From Cydia pomonella (Eukaryota; Arthropoda; Insecta; Lepidoptera; Tortricidae), in NCBI RefSeq assembly GCF_033807575.1, contig NC_084705.1, positions 11,030,019 through 11,094,018 on the forward strand: a stretch of DNA of 64,000 bases, given 5' to 3'. Both the position numbers and the translations under genes were made by a program. Below the pieces are notes generated by a model. The model did no database searches. It saw only the letters and a program-made list of their open reading frames with translations, and had not been told where the DNA came from. This document shows positions 41,792-54,683 of the stretch, one piece after another. Each line of letters starts with the position of its first letter. The stretch's first letter is position 1.

Positions 41792-42000
41792 GATAGTGGA
41801 CAACCACTTCTCCATACAAACGTAGTACCCATTTTCCTCCATATTTATACACAATTTACTTACTGTATATTAACCATAGCTATGCCCCTTAGCTTGGCTT
41901 TTTTCGATTTTTGTTTATTAGGTATATGAGTTAGGAGTGAAAATTAATTCTATACAATTTTTGAAAAGCGCCTGAGACTTACAATAATAATAAAAATTAT
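41792..42000 (+). mobile_element. Fragment of the CCACTTCTCCATACAAACG foldback family
   Basis: GTGGACAACCACTTCTCCAT and ACAAACGTAGTACCCATTTT match the left end of the element at 59939. The interior (ACCATAGCTATGCCCCTTAG) matches loosely. The far end is not present. Confidence 0.5.
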
Positions 42001-42171
42001 ACGGAGGATGTATATCTACTTAATATACATAAAATTGCGTATAGATTTTTCTATTTTGTTGTCGTTTTTTTCATTTTCTTCGGATTTTGATACAAGTTAG
42101 TGGAAAAATAGAGTTTGTTTTTCTGTACAACATGAGCGCAATTTTTCCGTATGTCGTACAAAATTATCCGC

Positions 42172-42230
42172 TGAGTTACGAAAATATACGTTTTCGTAAC
42201 TCAATAGCTTCCGTTTTCGTAACTCAATAG
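42172..42230. repeat. Hairpin plus 23-bp direct repeat
   Basis: TGAGTTACGAAAA and TTTTCGTAACTCA form a stem around a short loop. The right arm CGTTTTCGTAACTCAATAG is then repeated once 23 bases further on. Confidence 0.65.
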
Positions 42231-42713
42231 TTTCATACATTTTTTGTCCCATTCTTGAATTTCGTGTTTATTCTGAACAAAATGATGGAGTTCTATAAAA
42301 ACTACTATTTTTTATTAAAATCTGTATAAAAAACAAAAACGACAATATAAAAAAAATCCTAACATCCATAGCATAAATTATAATCTACAGTTAAAGACAT
42401 ACAGTAGCACTCGACTTTATTTATTTAATAGAAGACACAAATACAATCGTGACAACAAGTGGTCAGAAAACTCAGAAACAAGACAACGAAAATAATTTTG
42501 ACCCAAATATCAGTTATTATCAGGTTAAACAGTCCTCGACCTGAAGGAAAACTCATTCAAAGAAAGAAATACTGACAATAGACGAACAATAAGAATCACA
42601 ACGTTTATCAGAACGCAAATAGTATTTTCCTGCTTCTTCGCTACATTAAAATTTGTTTTAATCGTGCCCACCTGTTATTAAGATCTTGTTATAAGTGAAA
42701 TTCGTTTAAATTA
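42231..42713. other. No gene recognised
   Basis: AT-rich spacer. Confidence 0.35.
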
Positions 42714-42979
42714 ACGGTCGTATTCGAACAATGCTTAAAATAAGATGTAACAACGATACTATATCGATCTGTCAGTGTCAAAAGGGACAACCTCAACCAA
42801 AAACGTAACCCTGTGGCAGTATCATGGTCGCATTTTTATCACTTGTCATGTCATGCGTCACTTTCGCACTTGCATACTTGTTAGAACGTGACAGGCATGA
42901 TGACAGATGATAAAACACCGACCATATTAGCCCTACTGGTCGCTGTGACATCTTATATGCATTGTTCGAATACGGCCGT
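42714..42979. mobile_element. MITE with ACGGYCGTATTCGAACAATG ends
   Basis: The left ACGGTCGTATTCGAACAATG with ATAAGATGT and the right ACATCTTATATGCATTG with TTCGAATACGGCCGT are inverted. A second palindromic MITE is inserted inside. The ends recall the ACGGCCCGAT family but the interior differs. Confidence 0.7.
42808..42935. mobile_element. Palindromic MITE, GTGACAGG family, nested copy
   Basis: ATCATGGTCGCATTTTTATC and GATAAAACACCGACCATATT are the arms; inner CACTTGTCATG/CATGATGACAG and TTTCGCACTTGCATACTTG as in 14614-14730. Confidence 0.65.
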
Positions 42980-44430
42980 ACATAAGCCATTCGTCTCCGT
43001 ATGTATACAGCATGCAGCGTCCCGTTTTATAGAAAAGTTACAGTCGTACCATACAATATTACGGATGGATCGATTATTTTATAGTTAGATTTTTATAACG
43101 GGCTACAGAGGATTTGATACTTTGTAGTAAAATAAATAAATATTTATTTATTTATTTTAAGGGCTGATTTACTCTGTTTTTCATAATTTTTAAAGATAAA
43201 TCTAAAGTCTTTGACTGTGCCATTGTTTTTGATAGCATTACCGAGAAAATGTTGTTAACTTTGAGGGAACCTTAGCCTATCTTTGATACTGGACGCAATC
43301 GCAATTTTACAGAATTCATAAAAAAATATTACACTTATTTAAAATAATGTTATCTTTCTAACATATTTTGTTACACCCGGAAAAATCAATTAAGTTTTAT
43401 TGTTTTAACTGTAATAAATATTAGACAATCTTTGGGCCCCTAAGTAGTGCAAATTAAGTTAGTAATGTTAGTATATGTATAAAAAAAAATGTAATTGTGT
43501 AGTCTCGATCCCCGAGAAGCACGTCTGATATGTCTAAACAAATCGATCCATACTGCGGCAGTACTGTTCAGTGGGCATCAGTCAGCCAATTATTCAAGTT
43601 ACATATTCTAAAACACTCTATCATTCAGGTAGTATGTAGGTAGGTATATTTTTATACCCCTATTTTACGTTTCCCCACAGCGCAACGGGTAGAAAGACTA
43701 CCATAATGCCACTATTTTGTCAACCGGTCACGTCGTCGATGGTATTCGTAGGGGCAGGTACATTAGTCTATTCGTGCGTATAATATTTACGAACGATATA
43801 AAAAATGGCCTTGACTCACATTGCAAATTGTAGTAGAACTCGTATCGTAGTTAGCTAATGAATGAAAGCAACAGTTCCGAGCGTATCAGAACCGGTTTAG
43901 TTCCCATATCCGCGACCAATTAAAACTACAGCAACTACTGCGTTGACTAGTGGCGTAACAAAGGGTTCACACTGCGGGTTCAGTGAGCGGTGACCTTTGT
44001 AATGGCACGGTCACGATATGGAGACAAGAATGCTTAGCTAGCGTGAGCCGATTTCATTTGATCGTTTAGCTAACTTTGCCCGTGGCATCGTTTTCGTTGA
44101 TTACTCTATATCATTACCGACTAAATAAGTCGAATTGGTTAAAAAGAAACAATGATATTTAATGATAAAAAAGTACTATAACTATATTATCATTTTTCCT
44201 CAGTCCATCTTGCTTGGAGGTAGCATTATTTTAATTTGGATTCCACCAGGATACACCCAAATATTTTAGTTCTATTACAGGTTTGAACTTAAAAGGCGGA
44301 ATCGTAATAAATGTACTTATTTAAATGATTTTATTTTATTATTTTGATTAAACATTAAGTAAACAAACTTAATTCATTAGGTACACTAGATAGATATGAT
44401 TTTAAAATAAATATCATTGCGAAAATTATA
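42980..44430. other. No gene recognised
   Basis: Contains an AT palindrome (AAATAAATA/TATTTATTT) near 43130. Nothing else that I can support. Confidence 0.35.
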
Positions 44431-44439
44431 CTGCGTAGA

Positions 44440-44658
44440 AATGTGGCCTCGCTCTGCATTTTCTATCGCATGTACAACAGGGAGTGCTCCGAGGAATTGT
44501 TCGGATTAATGCCTCCCGGATTAAAAGAGCGTACTCCCATCTTAAAGGCCGGCAATGCACTTACAACCCCTCTGGTATTGCAGGTGTCCATGGGCGGCGG
44601 TAATCGCTTACCATCAGGTGATCCGTCTGCTCGTTTGCCTCCTCTACCATAAAAAAAA
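44440..44658 (+). pseudogene. LINE ORF2 C-terminal fragment with 3' end
   Basis: Frame VASLCIFYRMYNRECSEELF is typical of jockey/CR1-type reverse transcriptase tails (VASLCVFYRIYHGECSEELF). A deletion then fuses it to the 3'-terminal text AAGGCCGGCAATGCACTTAC, GGTGTCCATGGGCGGCGGTA, TGCTCGTTTGCCTCC and eight A. It is the same 3' end as 1252-1440. Internally deleted, dead. Confidence 0.75.
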
Positions 44659-47600
44659 CCCTGATTTCAACAATAGATTCCTAACTGTATAATAATTACT
44701 AGATACCTAACTGTATAATACAGACTCGTTGGGGAGCCGAAGAGGGGATTTTTGTAGTTACTCGAGCGCGTCAGATTAAGATATGAGTTATGTCTTCAAA
44801 AATAATTGATAGTTTATTTTTTCAATTATAGTTTTATCCATGTTTTAACTTATAATGGTTACCTAATTATTTTAGAATACCGAAGTACGATAGATAAGCA
44901 CTACCTAGGTACGACACCTATAAGCTAATTGTATTTTTGACAACCCTGATCACTGATCACTTTTCCCTATTGGTACTTTATTCGTCTCTTTATTAAAAAT
45001 AATGATATTATAAATAATCCATTCTCAAACATAAGATAAAAGTCACTTTACACATTTGTGGCGCTTATGGAAATATTATCTCACTTTCAGTTCTAAATTG
45101 TCTCTATTCACCCCGATTTACGGTAACTAGCAATCTGTGAGGTTTAAACAATGTAAATTTGTATTATGAGCCTAAAACGACGGCGGATTTGTGGCGGGTT
45201 GTGGGTACTGATTTTAGGGTATTAAGCGACGAAACTAAGCATTTTGTATAATAAACTTAAACTAGTTAGATCCTTATTTATTGACCTCGCTAGGGATGCG
45301 TGCTATGGGTTAGATAAGGTCATTTGAAAATTACTGAGTAATGTTTAATTGCACGACAGGCTGTTAAGACCAGACCGAAGCTGCCTTAAATTTAACACAT
45401 CCCAAGCACACCTAAACGATGTCAATCATTAGAAAAAATAACAATATCAAATTATTCACGCCTGGGGATGGAATGATTAATTTTCATTTATTCAGTCCTT
45501 ACAAATTAAGTCCTTAACATAAACAAGCCACAAATATTCTACAATTTCCCATGCCGAAAAATAAGCAAAGCTTCTGTAATCCAATTGTGAAATATGAAAT
45601 AAGATCAACAACAGAACAATTTTTACTTGTAACGAGATAAAGTAATTCCATTAAAAGTAATGACCAACATCAAATATAATCGTTGATGGAATGTTATCAT
45701 GTGCTTACATGCAATTATTAAACTTCACGTGTTGCACAAGCGTCAAGCTATTATGGTGAGGTGAGCCCAGACCGATATGTCTGGTTTTCGTTTCGATTTT
45801 CTATCAGGCGAACTTTTCGCAATTGTGTATCCATATAATATTAACGATGTCACTAGTATTATTTATCAAAAGTTTGATAAATTGGCCTCAGTCCACATCA
45901 CCTTCGTAGTCTGAAAGTAGTCTTAATCAAGAGATCAAGACAGGTGTCAGTCATGAAATAAGTATTTTACTTCAACCATTTTCTTATAAAATTTTACAAT
46001 TGTAATAACTGCTGGTACCTGCTGCAGATTTTTTATTTAAAGATCATATACTATTTTAGATTTCTTTTTCAAATAATGTACCTGTATAAATAATTTTAAA
46101 TCACTGTAAGAAATTTTCGCTAAAGAAAATCTTTGAATACCTATTATATAAAAAAAGTCTCGACTTTTAAACATCAAATAGAATTCGTAAGAAAATGAAA
46201 ATCCGGACTGCACTTAAATTAATACCTAACAATACAATTTGTTGGATAGAAATTCGTAATGCTGTTTCATATCTGGAGAATCCTTGGATCTCTGTTTGGA
46301 ATGAAACTCGGTGCCAGCGAGCGAGCCTTAAATATTTTTTTATAGCTCTTTAGTAAGCTGTCATTTTTTTAATATGAGTTTTGCATTGTATAGAAACATT
46401 TTTCCGATGTCTTCGATCATTCGATATTTTTTTTGTAATATTTGCACATTTTTATGTTGAGGTTGATTTCACTAAAGATTTAAATTGATTATCTGGATTG
46501 CGCAAATAATCGACTTTGATTAAGAGAAAAGCCGTAGTGTTGTTTTTGCGGCAATTAATTAAAACAATGTGTCCGTGGACGCCGCCCACTTCGACGAACC
46601 TTGATCCCGATAGCGCCATTTTAGACCATTTAATTGCCGACCCGTCAAGAATAAAGTAGTTATGCTTATAAACAATATCTGATAAAAACGTACGTAAATG
46701 TCGTAAATATGAACAAGCCTTTTGTTTTCAGGTCTTGCCCTTGAAACGGAAAACAACCCATAAACAACTTTGCTACTTTTAAAGGTAAATAAGTAAATAT
46801 TTTTGGTTATGTTTGGTTTTTCACAGCGTCCTCGTTTGACTTGGGTATTATTGTTAGTCCTTTTGAACATGAAAACAAATCACAAATAACACAAACAACG
46901 TTTCGTATCGTTTTGATTGTGTCTATACACTATACGATAATATCAATGCCGCAGAACGGTGTAGTAAATATAATGGTCCGTTTGCAGCACGATCGGTGAT
47001 AGGAAATAACCTAAATCACAATCGGAGTTGTCTCACAAACCGTGCTGACGACCGATATTTCTCATACTCCTGATATTTAATTCGACTCTATTTCCTAGTA
47101 TATTTGCAGATATAATCTGGCACTTTTGAATTTAATTTATGTTGGACGTGTAGTAAATAAAGTATTTTTAACTAAATAAATTATGTACGTTTTAAGTTTT
47201 AACTAAGTAGGTAACTATGTACGTTTAGTCAAAAATGGTACCGCTAAATAAAACTTAATATTTCTTTATGTTGGAAGTCATTCATAACTATATACCTACT
47301 AATGTGTTGTAATACATATATACTCAGTAAGCATTAAAAAAGCATTAAACCAAAAAAAAAGTTGGGACTCGAGACACCTTTTTATCTGCAATAAAAGTTG
47401 ACCTTCGCAAATATAATTATGGAGAAATTTGTTCAAGGAAAGCAAAATTGTAAGTTATCACATCATTTGCGTGACATCATAATTGTAAGGTCATAAAACA
47501 CAATCGCCTCTCGAAGGCTCTTGCAATCATGACGCTATCGCTTAACCGCGGCGGCAACAATGGTCGTATATCACAAACAACTTTCCGCTTTGTTCCTGCA

Positions 47601-49304
47601 CTAATAAAATAGCCTATAAATCTGTTTACTTAAGTATTTGTTACCGACACGCTCTTATAACGCCGGAATAATATCAAAATCCGCAAAATCACAACCATTT
47701 CCTCGAATCCTATAAATTAATATTTGCGGTGGAAAAAACTAGGGAAATTTCTATTTCCAAAGTATACTATTGATCTTTATGTTCTTTAATTATATGGATA
47801 TTAATTTCTGACTATCGAAATTCGGAACAATAAGAATATGGGAAAGAAAGGGATCCCTTTAAGATGTTTTTAAACATCTCTTTTAGATATGTAACACAAA
47901 TATTTAATTTTATTTTACGTTATCTTATAAAGTTATAAAAGTCAAACAATCAATTCCTGATCCGACAAAACGCAGAACAATATCTATTCAATTCTTTTAT
48001 TATAAAAATACGAGGGAATTCAATTGAGCTGATTGTACCTCACTTAGTTTAAGCTTGTTAGATTTGTTAAATACTTAGCTCTCCAAAAAGTAGTCCATGA
48101 TATAAAATCCTAAAGTAAATTACAAAATATAAGTATGTTATGTTCACGACTTTTATTATAGTCGTATCTTCATTGGCCATCTTTAAATTCGGAATGCATG
48201 TGAGGTAGAAAAAAAAACATTAAAGGTCAAGAAATATAGCGCCATCCTAAAAAAGGTTAAATACCGAAAGGACAAATTAAAAGACTTTAAAACCTCAACT
48301 TTTAGTTAGGAGAGTTCATGTATTATCCAAACTTACCTATTTAGAAATGTCATCCGTCTAAGCTGTAAGAAGTATAAGCAGTCTATGCATCAAACTAATC
48401 ATCAAAGTAACTTGTAAGCCTTTTTGAAAGAAAGGGTGGAATATTGAATATTTTTATCTAGGTTCTCGTATTAATATACCTACTGAAATATACTAGTTAG
48501 AAACAGCTTAACGTAGTTTTAAGCTAAGCTCCATAGCATTTTCGAACCTTAGAATACACTAATTGCAATGGCGTCACAGTGAGACCTTGTTTGTTGTTTA
48601 TGCTTTTGGCTCGACAAAGCTGTGTGGTGTGTGGGTGTATTTTTCGTACAAGAAGAATTACACGGTGCTTTCAAAAACATCCCTGACTGATTACAGATAA
48701 GATTCTAGCGTGGTTTCACATAAGGTAGTAATACGATCTAGGTGTAAGAGAAGTGAATATGTGTTTTGTTGACTACATAACTAACCAGTCTTGTCCATCT
48801 AGCAGAGAAACAATACCAACGTAATTGCAACCATGATAGAGCTCCGATACAGCACGACAATGATTGTTAAATCGCGCATAGGTCCTATATCGATATTATT
48901 TTGTTAATAGTTACAACGTTAGGTAAGCAGATACCGGACAGATGTTGAGGATATGACTGGGATAAAAGAGCCCTGGGTAAAAAAGGTCCATAAAACTGAT
49001 CCCCAGAAAGACTTCTGATTTCAAAGTTATCTTTGACCTTTTTAACTTGACTTGCCTCTTAATAAGAGGTTGAATGTAAGTTTTCTTTGTTTCCTGTGAA
49101 ATTTTCTTGAAATTTCTGAAAACTTTTCAACTTTTTGGAAACTTTCCACAACTTGCACATCTGTAAATGGGACTGTACCTTCCTTCTTCATGCAAACTGT
49201 AAAACGTTACTTTTTAATTTATGTCTCTTGGAATTGATGAGAAGAATATTAGTAAAAGGACATCCAGTAACTGTTTTCTTAGACTTCGTTTTAAAGAATT
49301 ATAT
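44659..49304. other. Long gene-free stretch
   Basis: No repeat or exon that I would defend over 4.6 kb. The minus-strand 103-codon frame at 46559-46870 has basic, low-complexity content and no domain. An acceptor with a strong pyrimidine tract lies at 46720-46731 (see the exon at 38311). This may be intron of a large gene or intergenic. Confidence 0.4.
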
Positions 49305-49440
49305 AAGTAAGTCCCGACCAGAAATATATGATCATTGTCAAGAGGGCGCTGTTATTTTCATGTATAGGCTGGCAGTTCAGTTTAGTATGAAAAAAATAGT
49401 CACAACGAAATTCTGCAATATGATCATATATTACTGCTAC
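49305..49440 (+). mobile_element. Dispersed repeat shared with 21640-21815
   Basis: GTCCCGACCAGAAATATATG, TGTCAAGAGGGCGCTGTTAT, GGCAGTTCAGTTTAGTATGA, CAATATGATCATATATTACT, in the same order as the minus strand at 21.7 kb. The open frame across it is incidental. Confidence 0.6.
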
Positions 49441-51519
49441 TAATGTGAATTGTTATTTCATTAGAAACTATATCATATCTGGTACTCTCACACGACATCT
49501 GTAGATAGATAACCGTCTAGTAAGCTATAGCTGTGGGAATTTAACTGCATTCACTTGTGACTAAATCGAGAACACAGACTTCTAGCTCGCGCTTGCAATA
49601 TCTATATCTGGATATTTTAATGCCATACTAAGGTGCTTGCAGCGGGACGGAATCGGCACAACATTCTGCCAGACTAGTTTATTTTACCCCGAATCAGTGT
49701 CCCAATAATATGCTAATTTGCAAAATCGTTTTACTTTCACGATATTTCTAGTCGGGCTAACCAAACGAACGTGAGCGGTGTACTATATCAATACGATAAG
49801 CAAAGTGAGTTTAGAGTAAATATTAAATGACATTTATAGGTGATACAATATACATGTACGCGAATGTAATGTGTATGAATAACTTTTACTATTGCAACTG
49901 CATCAACTCTGAAATCACAAAATCCTGGTTTTCATAAATCGTCTGTCGAGTCGAATTGAACATTTGTAGGTATATGAGATACTTGTTTTTTTTTTAATTA
50001 TTAAATTCAGGGTTGCGTATAAGTATATATCTTGTACCACGCAATAAAATACATCACGTATAATATGCATTTATTAATAATAACAATGTAATATGCCGTT
50101 GAAATTAAGTATCTTGTTATTTTTTTACTATTACAACTAAGTGGTTTATTATGAAGACAAAATAATAGGTATCTAAGAAAATTATTTTTTTAATGAGAAA
50201 TCAGACTTTTTAAAAATATTTAAACATAATATATTTGCTCTAGAGATGCCGCGAATACTAGTGTTATACTAAATATTCGGCCACTCTCTCGGCCGAAGCG
50301 CTGAATATTCGGCATGACATGCGTACATTTTCAATCACATTTATGTCTTATGAAAAGTTCGCCAACAAAGCACATCCTTATTTTATTTATAGTTAAATTT
50401 GGTGGATTCCTAACCAAGAAGTCAAAATTTTTAAATAGTTGTCATAATTTCAAGTAGGTATTATAGTTATTTTAAGTTTATGGAGGCGTTTTTTTAATTT
50501 TATACACATATGTCATACATTTTCGCTTAAGTTATATATATTATACATTTAATTTAATTTGTCTTAAATAGATATTAAATATTTTTTATGTACTGTTAAA
50601 AGTTTTCGTAGCGCATCAGTGGCATCAATCACTATCAGAATAAGAAAATATTAATTGGACTTTGATCTATGAATTTTGTAGTAAGAACGTTGATTTTATT
50701 TTTTTCGTATTTTAAACAAATTGCGTTACATAGTCATTTATACAACAAGAGAACAATGTTTGATATTTCTTCAAGTGCTTATTTTAAGTCCCGTGCAAGC
50801 CAAAGATTCTATAATAGTAGTAATCTCTGTATTTTTTAAATTTATTGTTTTGATTGTACAATAAAATACTTAAAATGTGGTGTTTTTATCAAAGTTTAAA
50901 CTTTTTTTAAATGAATCAATTATTACTTATGAATTAAATACTCGTAGGGTGTTTCGGAATGATGCGGTCTGACTTATTTGGGGGGTCTATTAAGACGTCA
51001 ATATACCGTTGAAATACGTTTGAACTTTTTTGTCTCTATCTTTTTGCTAATCTCGTGAAAGGGAGAGAATATAATCCAAATATTTCGAACTCGTATTAGG
51101 CGCCGCACGTAGAAATTACATTCCAATATAAAGGTCACTTGAATGTAATTTTGTCTCACTCAGTGAGCAAAGTGCGATATTGCTCACTGTTTTAAACAGC
51201 AAATTACCTTTGTTCGAGCTGCTGAGGTGAAAAAATATTTCCATCTAATGGAATGCAGTTGTTTAAGAACAATGTTTGTCGTAACTTTGCTCAATCTTAT
51301 TTATCTTAAATCTTACCACGTAATTTATGTGCAGCAAGTGCAGCAACCCATATTGTTCATGCACTCATACCCTTTACATCCACTGTCGTAAACGTTAATT
51401 ATTACTAGCGCCCTTGCTGATTTGCCAAGATTAGCGCCGACATGCGACGGCTGCATTGACGTTCGTTTGTGCAGTTGCATAAACTAAATTAGTTTAATTT
51501 GTCTTATATTTATATATGA
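49441..51519. other. No gene; two small palindromic patches
   Basis: ATATTCGGC motifs recur inverted at 50270-50312 and CAGTGAGCAA/TTGCTCACTG forms a stem at 51161-51190. Both look like worn repeat ends. Otherwise nothing. Confidence 0.35.
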
Positions 51520-51972
51520 ATAAATAAATAAATATAAAAGGTACATTTATACACGAATTGACTAAGTTCCACGCTAAGCTCAAGAATGCTTGAGTTGCGG
51601 GTACTGAGACAACAATGTATGTATATAATACAGTGTAAAGTCCATATAACGTCACTCGATCGATATAACGATTCACTCACTATAACGTCGAGATTAGTTG
51701 GCTATAGTTGGTTTTACTTTAGAATTAATTTCTCTCTATATAACGATGGCTCTCTATAGCGTCAAAAAACGTCCGGTCCCTTTAATATAGTATAATAGAG
51801 TTTACGGTGTAAACTTTACACTGTATATACATACTTAAATACATATAAAACGCCCATGACTCAGGAATAAATATTTGTTCTCATCACACAAATAAATGCC
51901 CTTACCGGGATTCGAACCCAGGACCACCGGTTTCATAGGCAGGGTCACTACCCACTAGGCCACACCGGTCGG
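51520..51972 (-). mobile_element. tRNA-derived SINE, copy 9, split by a pogo-like MITE
   Basis: Right part 51824-51972 has the body and head complement GGCCACACCGGTCGG; left part 51525-51630 has the 3' end complement ACACGAATTGACTAAGTTCC. The break is exactly at a duplicated TA. Confidence 0.85.
51631..51823. mobile_element. Tc1/mariner (pogo/Tigger-like) MITE in SINE
   Basis: 193 bp. The ends CAGTGTAAAGT and ACTTTACACTG are perfect inverted repeats, flanked by TA at 51629-51630 and 51824-51825. The subterminal TATAACGTC motifs recur four times (TATAACG, CTATAACG), as in pogo/Tigger-type termini (CAGT..TATAACG). No transposase, so it depends on an autonomous partner elsewhere. Confidence 0.8.
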
Positions 51973-52095
51973 CCAAATATATATCAAAAGGCAAGGTGAG
52001 CTGTAAATGTTCTACAAATCAAATCAAATATTATTTCATTTTCAGGCAACCAAGGCCCATAGATACATACCTACCTTATATACATATATACATAC

Positions 52096-52228
52096 TCGTA
52101 CAGCCAGCGTCAAATACTTCGTAGCAGTCAAAGTAGCCAAATAGTTCGGTACACCATATATTTAGTATGGTGTACCGAACTATTTGGCCACTTTGACTGC
52201 TACGAAGTATTTGACGCTGACTGTACGA
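52096..52228. mobile_element. Near-perfect palindromic MITE, TA target
   Basis: Arms of about 60 bases: CAGCCAGCGTCAAATACTTC, then GTAGCAGTCAAAGTAGCCAA, then ATAGTTCGGTACACCATA, mirrored to CGCTGACTG with very few mismatches. The core CAG..CTG is flanked by TA on both sides, as for Tc1/mariner-type MITEs. Confidence 0.85.
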
Positions 52229-52338
52229 TAATAATAAAGGTGACGTTTGAATGTCCACTGCAGTCAAATGTCAACGTCGTTTATGCAGCAGCTGTATGTG
52301 TCAATTTCCTTGAAAAAGGAGTGTGACGAGAGACTCGT

Positions 52339-53183
52339 AAAAAAGCGGCCAAGTGCGAGTCGGACTCGCCCATGAAGGGTTCCGTACCATTTATGACGTA
52401 TTAAAAAAAACTACTTACTAGATCTCGTTCAAACCAATTTTCGGTGGAAGTTTGCATGGTAATGTATATCATATTTTTTTTTTGATTTATCATTCTGTTA
52501 TTTTAGAAGTTACAGGGGGGGGGAGGACACACATTTTTTCACTTCGGAAGTGTCTCTCGCGCAAACTATTCAGTTTAAAAAAAAAATGATATAAGAAACC
52601 TAAATATCATTTTTGAAGACCTATCCATAGATACCCCACAAGTATGGGATTGATTAAAAAAAAATTTTTTTTTAATTTTATGACGTATTAAAAAAAAACT
52701 ACTTACTAGATCTCGTTCAAACCAATTTTCGGTGGAAGTTTGCATGGTAATGTATATCATATGTTTTTTTTAGATTTTTCATTCTATTATTTTAGAAGTT
52801 ACAGGGGGGGGGACACATTTTACCACTTTGGAAGTATCTCTCGCGCAAACTATTCAGTTTAGAAAAAAATTATATTAGAAACCTCAATATCATTTTTAAA
52901 GACCTATCCATAGATACCCCACACGTATGGGTTGGATGAAAAAAGATTTTTTGAGTTTCAGTTCTAAGTATGGGGAACCCTCAAAATTTATTGTTTTTTT
53001 TTTTTTCTATTTTTGTGTAAAAGTCTTAATGCGGTTCATAGAATACATCTACTTACCAAGTTTGAACAGTATAGCTCTTATAGTTTCGGAAAAAAGTGGC
53101 TGTGACATAATCGGACAGACAGACGGACATGACGAATCTATAAGGGTTCCGTTTTTTGCCATTTGGCTACGGAACCCTAAAAA
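52339..53183 (-). mobile_element. Two-hairpin repeat, subfamily A, copy 2, with internal duplication
   Basis: AAAAAAGCGGCCAAGTGCGA and GTCGGACTCGCCCATGAAGG at the left; GGGTTCCGTTTTTTGCC and GGCTACGGAACCCTAAAAA at the right. The block with CTAGATCTCGTTCAAACC, a G tract and CCTATCCATAGATACCCCAC occurs twice (52420-52640 and 52712-52925), the same duplication as in 39220-39977. Confidence 0.85.
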
Positions 53184-53362
53184 TGAGTGACTACTAATTT
53201 TATAAAGGAAATTGATAGATATGACGGCGGCAACAACGACGCTACGACAGTAATGCAGCTGCAGTTGACACCCGAATGTCACCTCAATCTTAAAAACTAA
53301 AAACTATTTTGGCGACAACAGTTTTCTGCTGCGTCAACTGTTCCGGTGCCGGTAATGTATGC

Positions 53363-53817
53363 TTTTAGGGTTCCGTACCTCAAAGGAAAAACAGAACCCT
53401 TATCTTATCACGTTTGTTTGTCTCTCTGTCCTTTTGTCACAACCAATTTGCTCCGAAACTACTGAACCGATTGAGATGCAAATTAGTCCTACACTCATAT
53501 TATATAAATCGGTGACTCAAAGACGGACGAGTAACGTAAAAAAAAATCAAACTCGGCGGCCAGGTTCGGTGACTTAATAATTTTTTTTTAAACTTCTTTT
53601 TTTTAATTTATTTAGAAAACAAACAGCCTTTTACAAATATATTTAAAGTAAATGAACTAAAAATAGGACTAATGTTTCCTACATTACTAAGAAAACTATT
53701 ACATAGAAATGTAAATTACGCAATTATATTTGCCCATACACATTGCCAAGCGTGAGTCGATCTCAAGTGTGTTCCTTGGTGCGCGAATACGACTCGTGCT
53801 TTGCCGGTTCTTTTTTA
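53363..53817 (+). mobile_element. Two-hairpin repeat, subfamily C
   Basis: TTTTAGGGTTCCGTACCTCA, closing ACAGAACCC, then TTGTCACAACCAATTTGCTC, CGGACGAGTAACGTAAAA and AAACTCGGCGGCCAGGTTCG. The far end has GCGCGAATACGACTCGTGC, TTTGCCGGTTC and a T run. Same architecture as A and B, different middle. Confidence 0.65.
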
Positions 53818-54683
53818 ATAATACAGTTGACATATTATAAAATTAATAATTATCCCTTTAATTGTATAAAGTTGTGTAAGTATGTATGTATAACTGCTAA
53901 AAACGTTTTCATACAGAAATAGATTGAGCAAGCAGAGAGACGAGAAAGGCGTGTATATAAAGAATACCACAGGCTTGTCAAAAGTCACTTGGTAAATAAA
54001 ACTATGACGTACCAGTAAAATCACCTAACAGGTTATTTTACTTCATCAGAAAAAAAATTAACAATAGCTTCACGTGTGCCAAATATTTTATGTTTAAAGC
54101 TAAAAGCCTTTAGAGTCAATAATATATACTAAATATATTAACTTAAACATTTTACTCACGTATTTTTAATAGCTACGCGCAACATGTCTCCATTTTCAAT
54201 GCAAATTAATTTAGAATGATGACCTATTCACTAAATAAATTTTCACTGATATTGCGTATAACTAATTAATTACCGTGCAGCTCTTAATTCTTCTAAATAT
54301 ATCTAAAGTCTGTCTGCTGTCACCTGAATATTACTTTGCTATTCGCCGCACTTGACGTAAATGACAAAGTAAGATTGCGATTGTTTAATATTGTGCAAAC
54401 ATGATATTCGGTAATGCCGGATGAAAAATTGAGATTGATGTGGGTCGAGCCATATATTATTGGCTAGGTACGAAGTGCGTAGTGAAGGAAATACAATACA
54501 ACCGCCAACAACGCACGGCGTGGGAAAAAACACATTGTGAACTTTGTAGGACGCCATCTTCCTACTATTTGACAGCTGTCGACTATCGTAATATCTCTCA
54601 CACTCAATCGGGCGGCATTAAACTCATAACTGTACTGTATCGTTTTTATAAGCGGCTCGCGAGCAAACATAACGAAATTACCT
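53818..54683. other. No gene recognised
   Basis: The overlapping open frames on both strands at 54440-54808 reflect a GC-balanced repeat-like patch rather than a gene; neither product has motifs. Confidence 0.35.

Noticed and set aside
46559..46870. 103-codon minus-strand open frame
   Set aside because: No motif, no homology I recognise, poor start context and no splice support. Length is within chance for the window.
52041..52070. Terminal exon after TTTCATTTTCAG joining the exon at 38311
   Set aside because: The phase fits but only five codons precede a stop, and a MITE starts soon after; too little to support.
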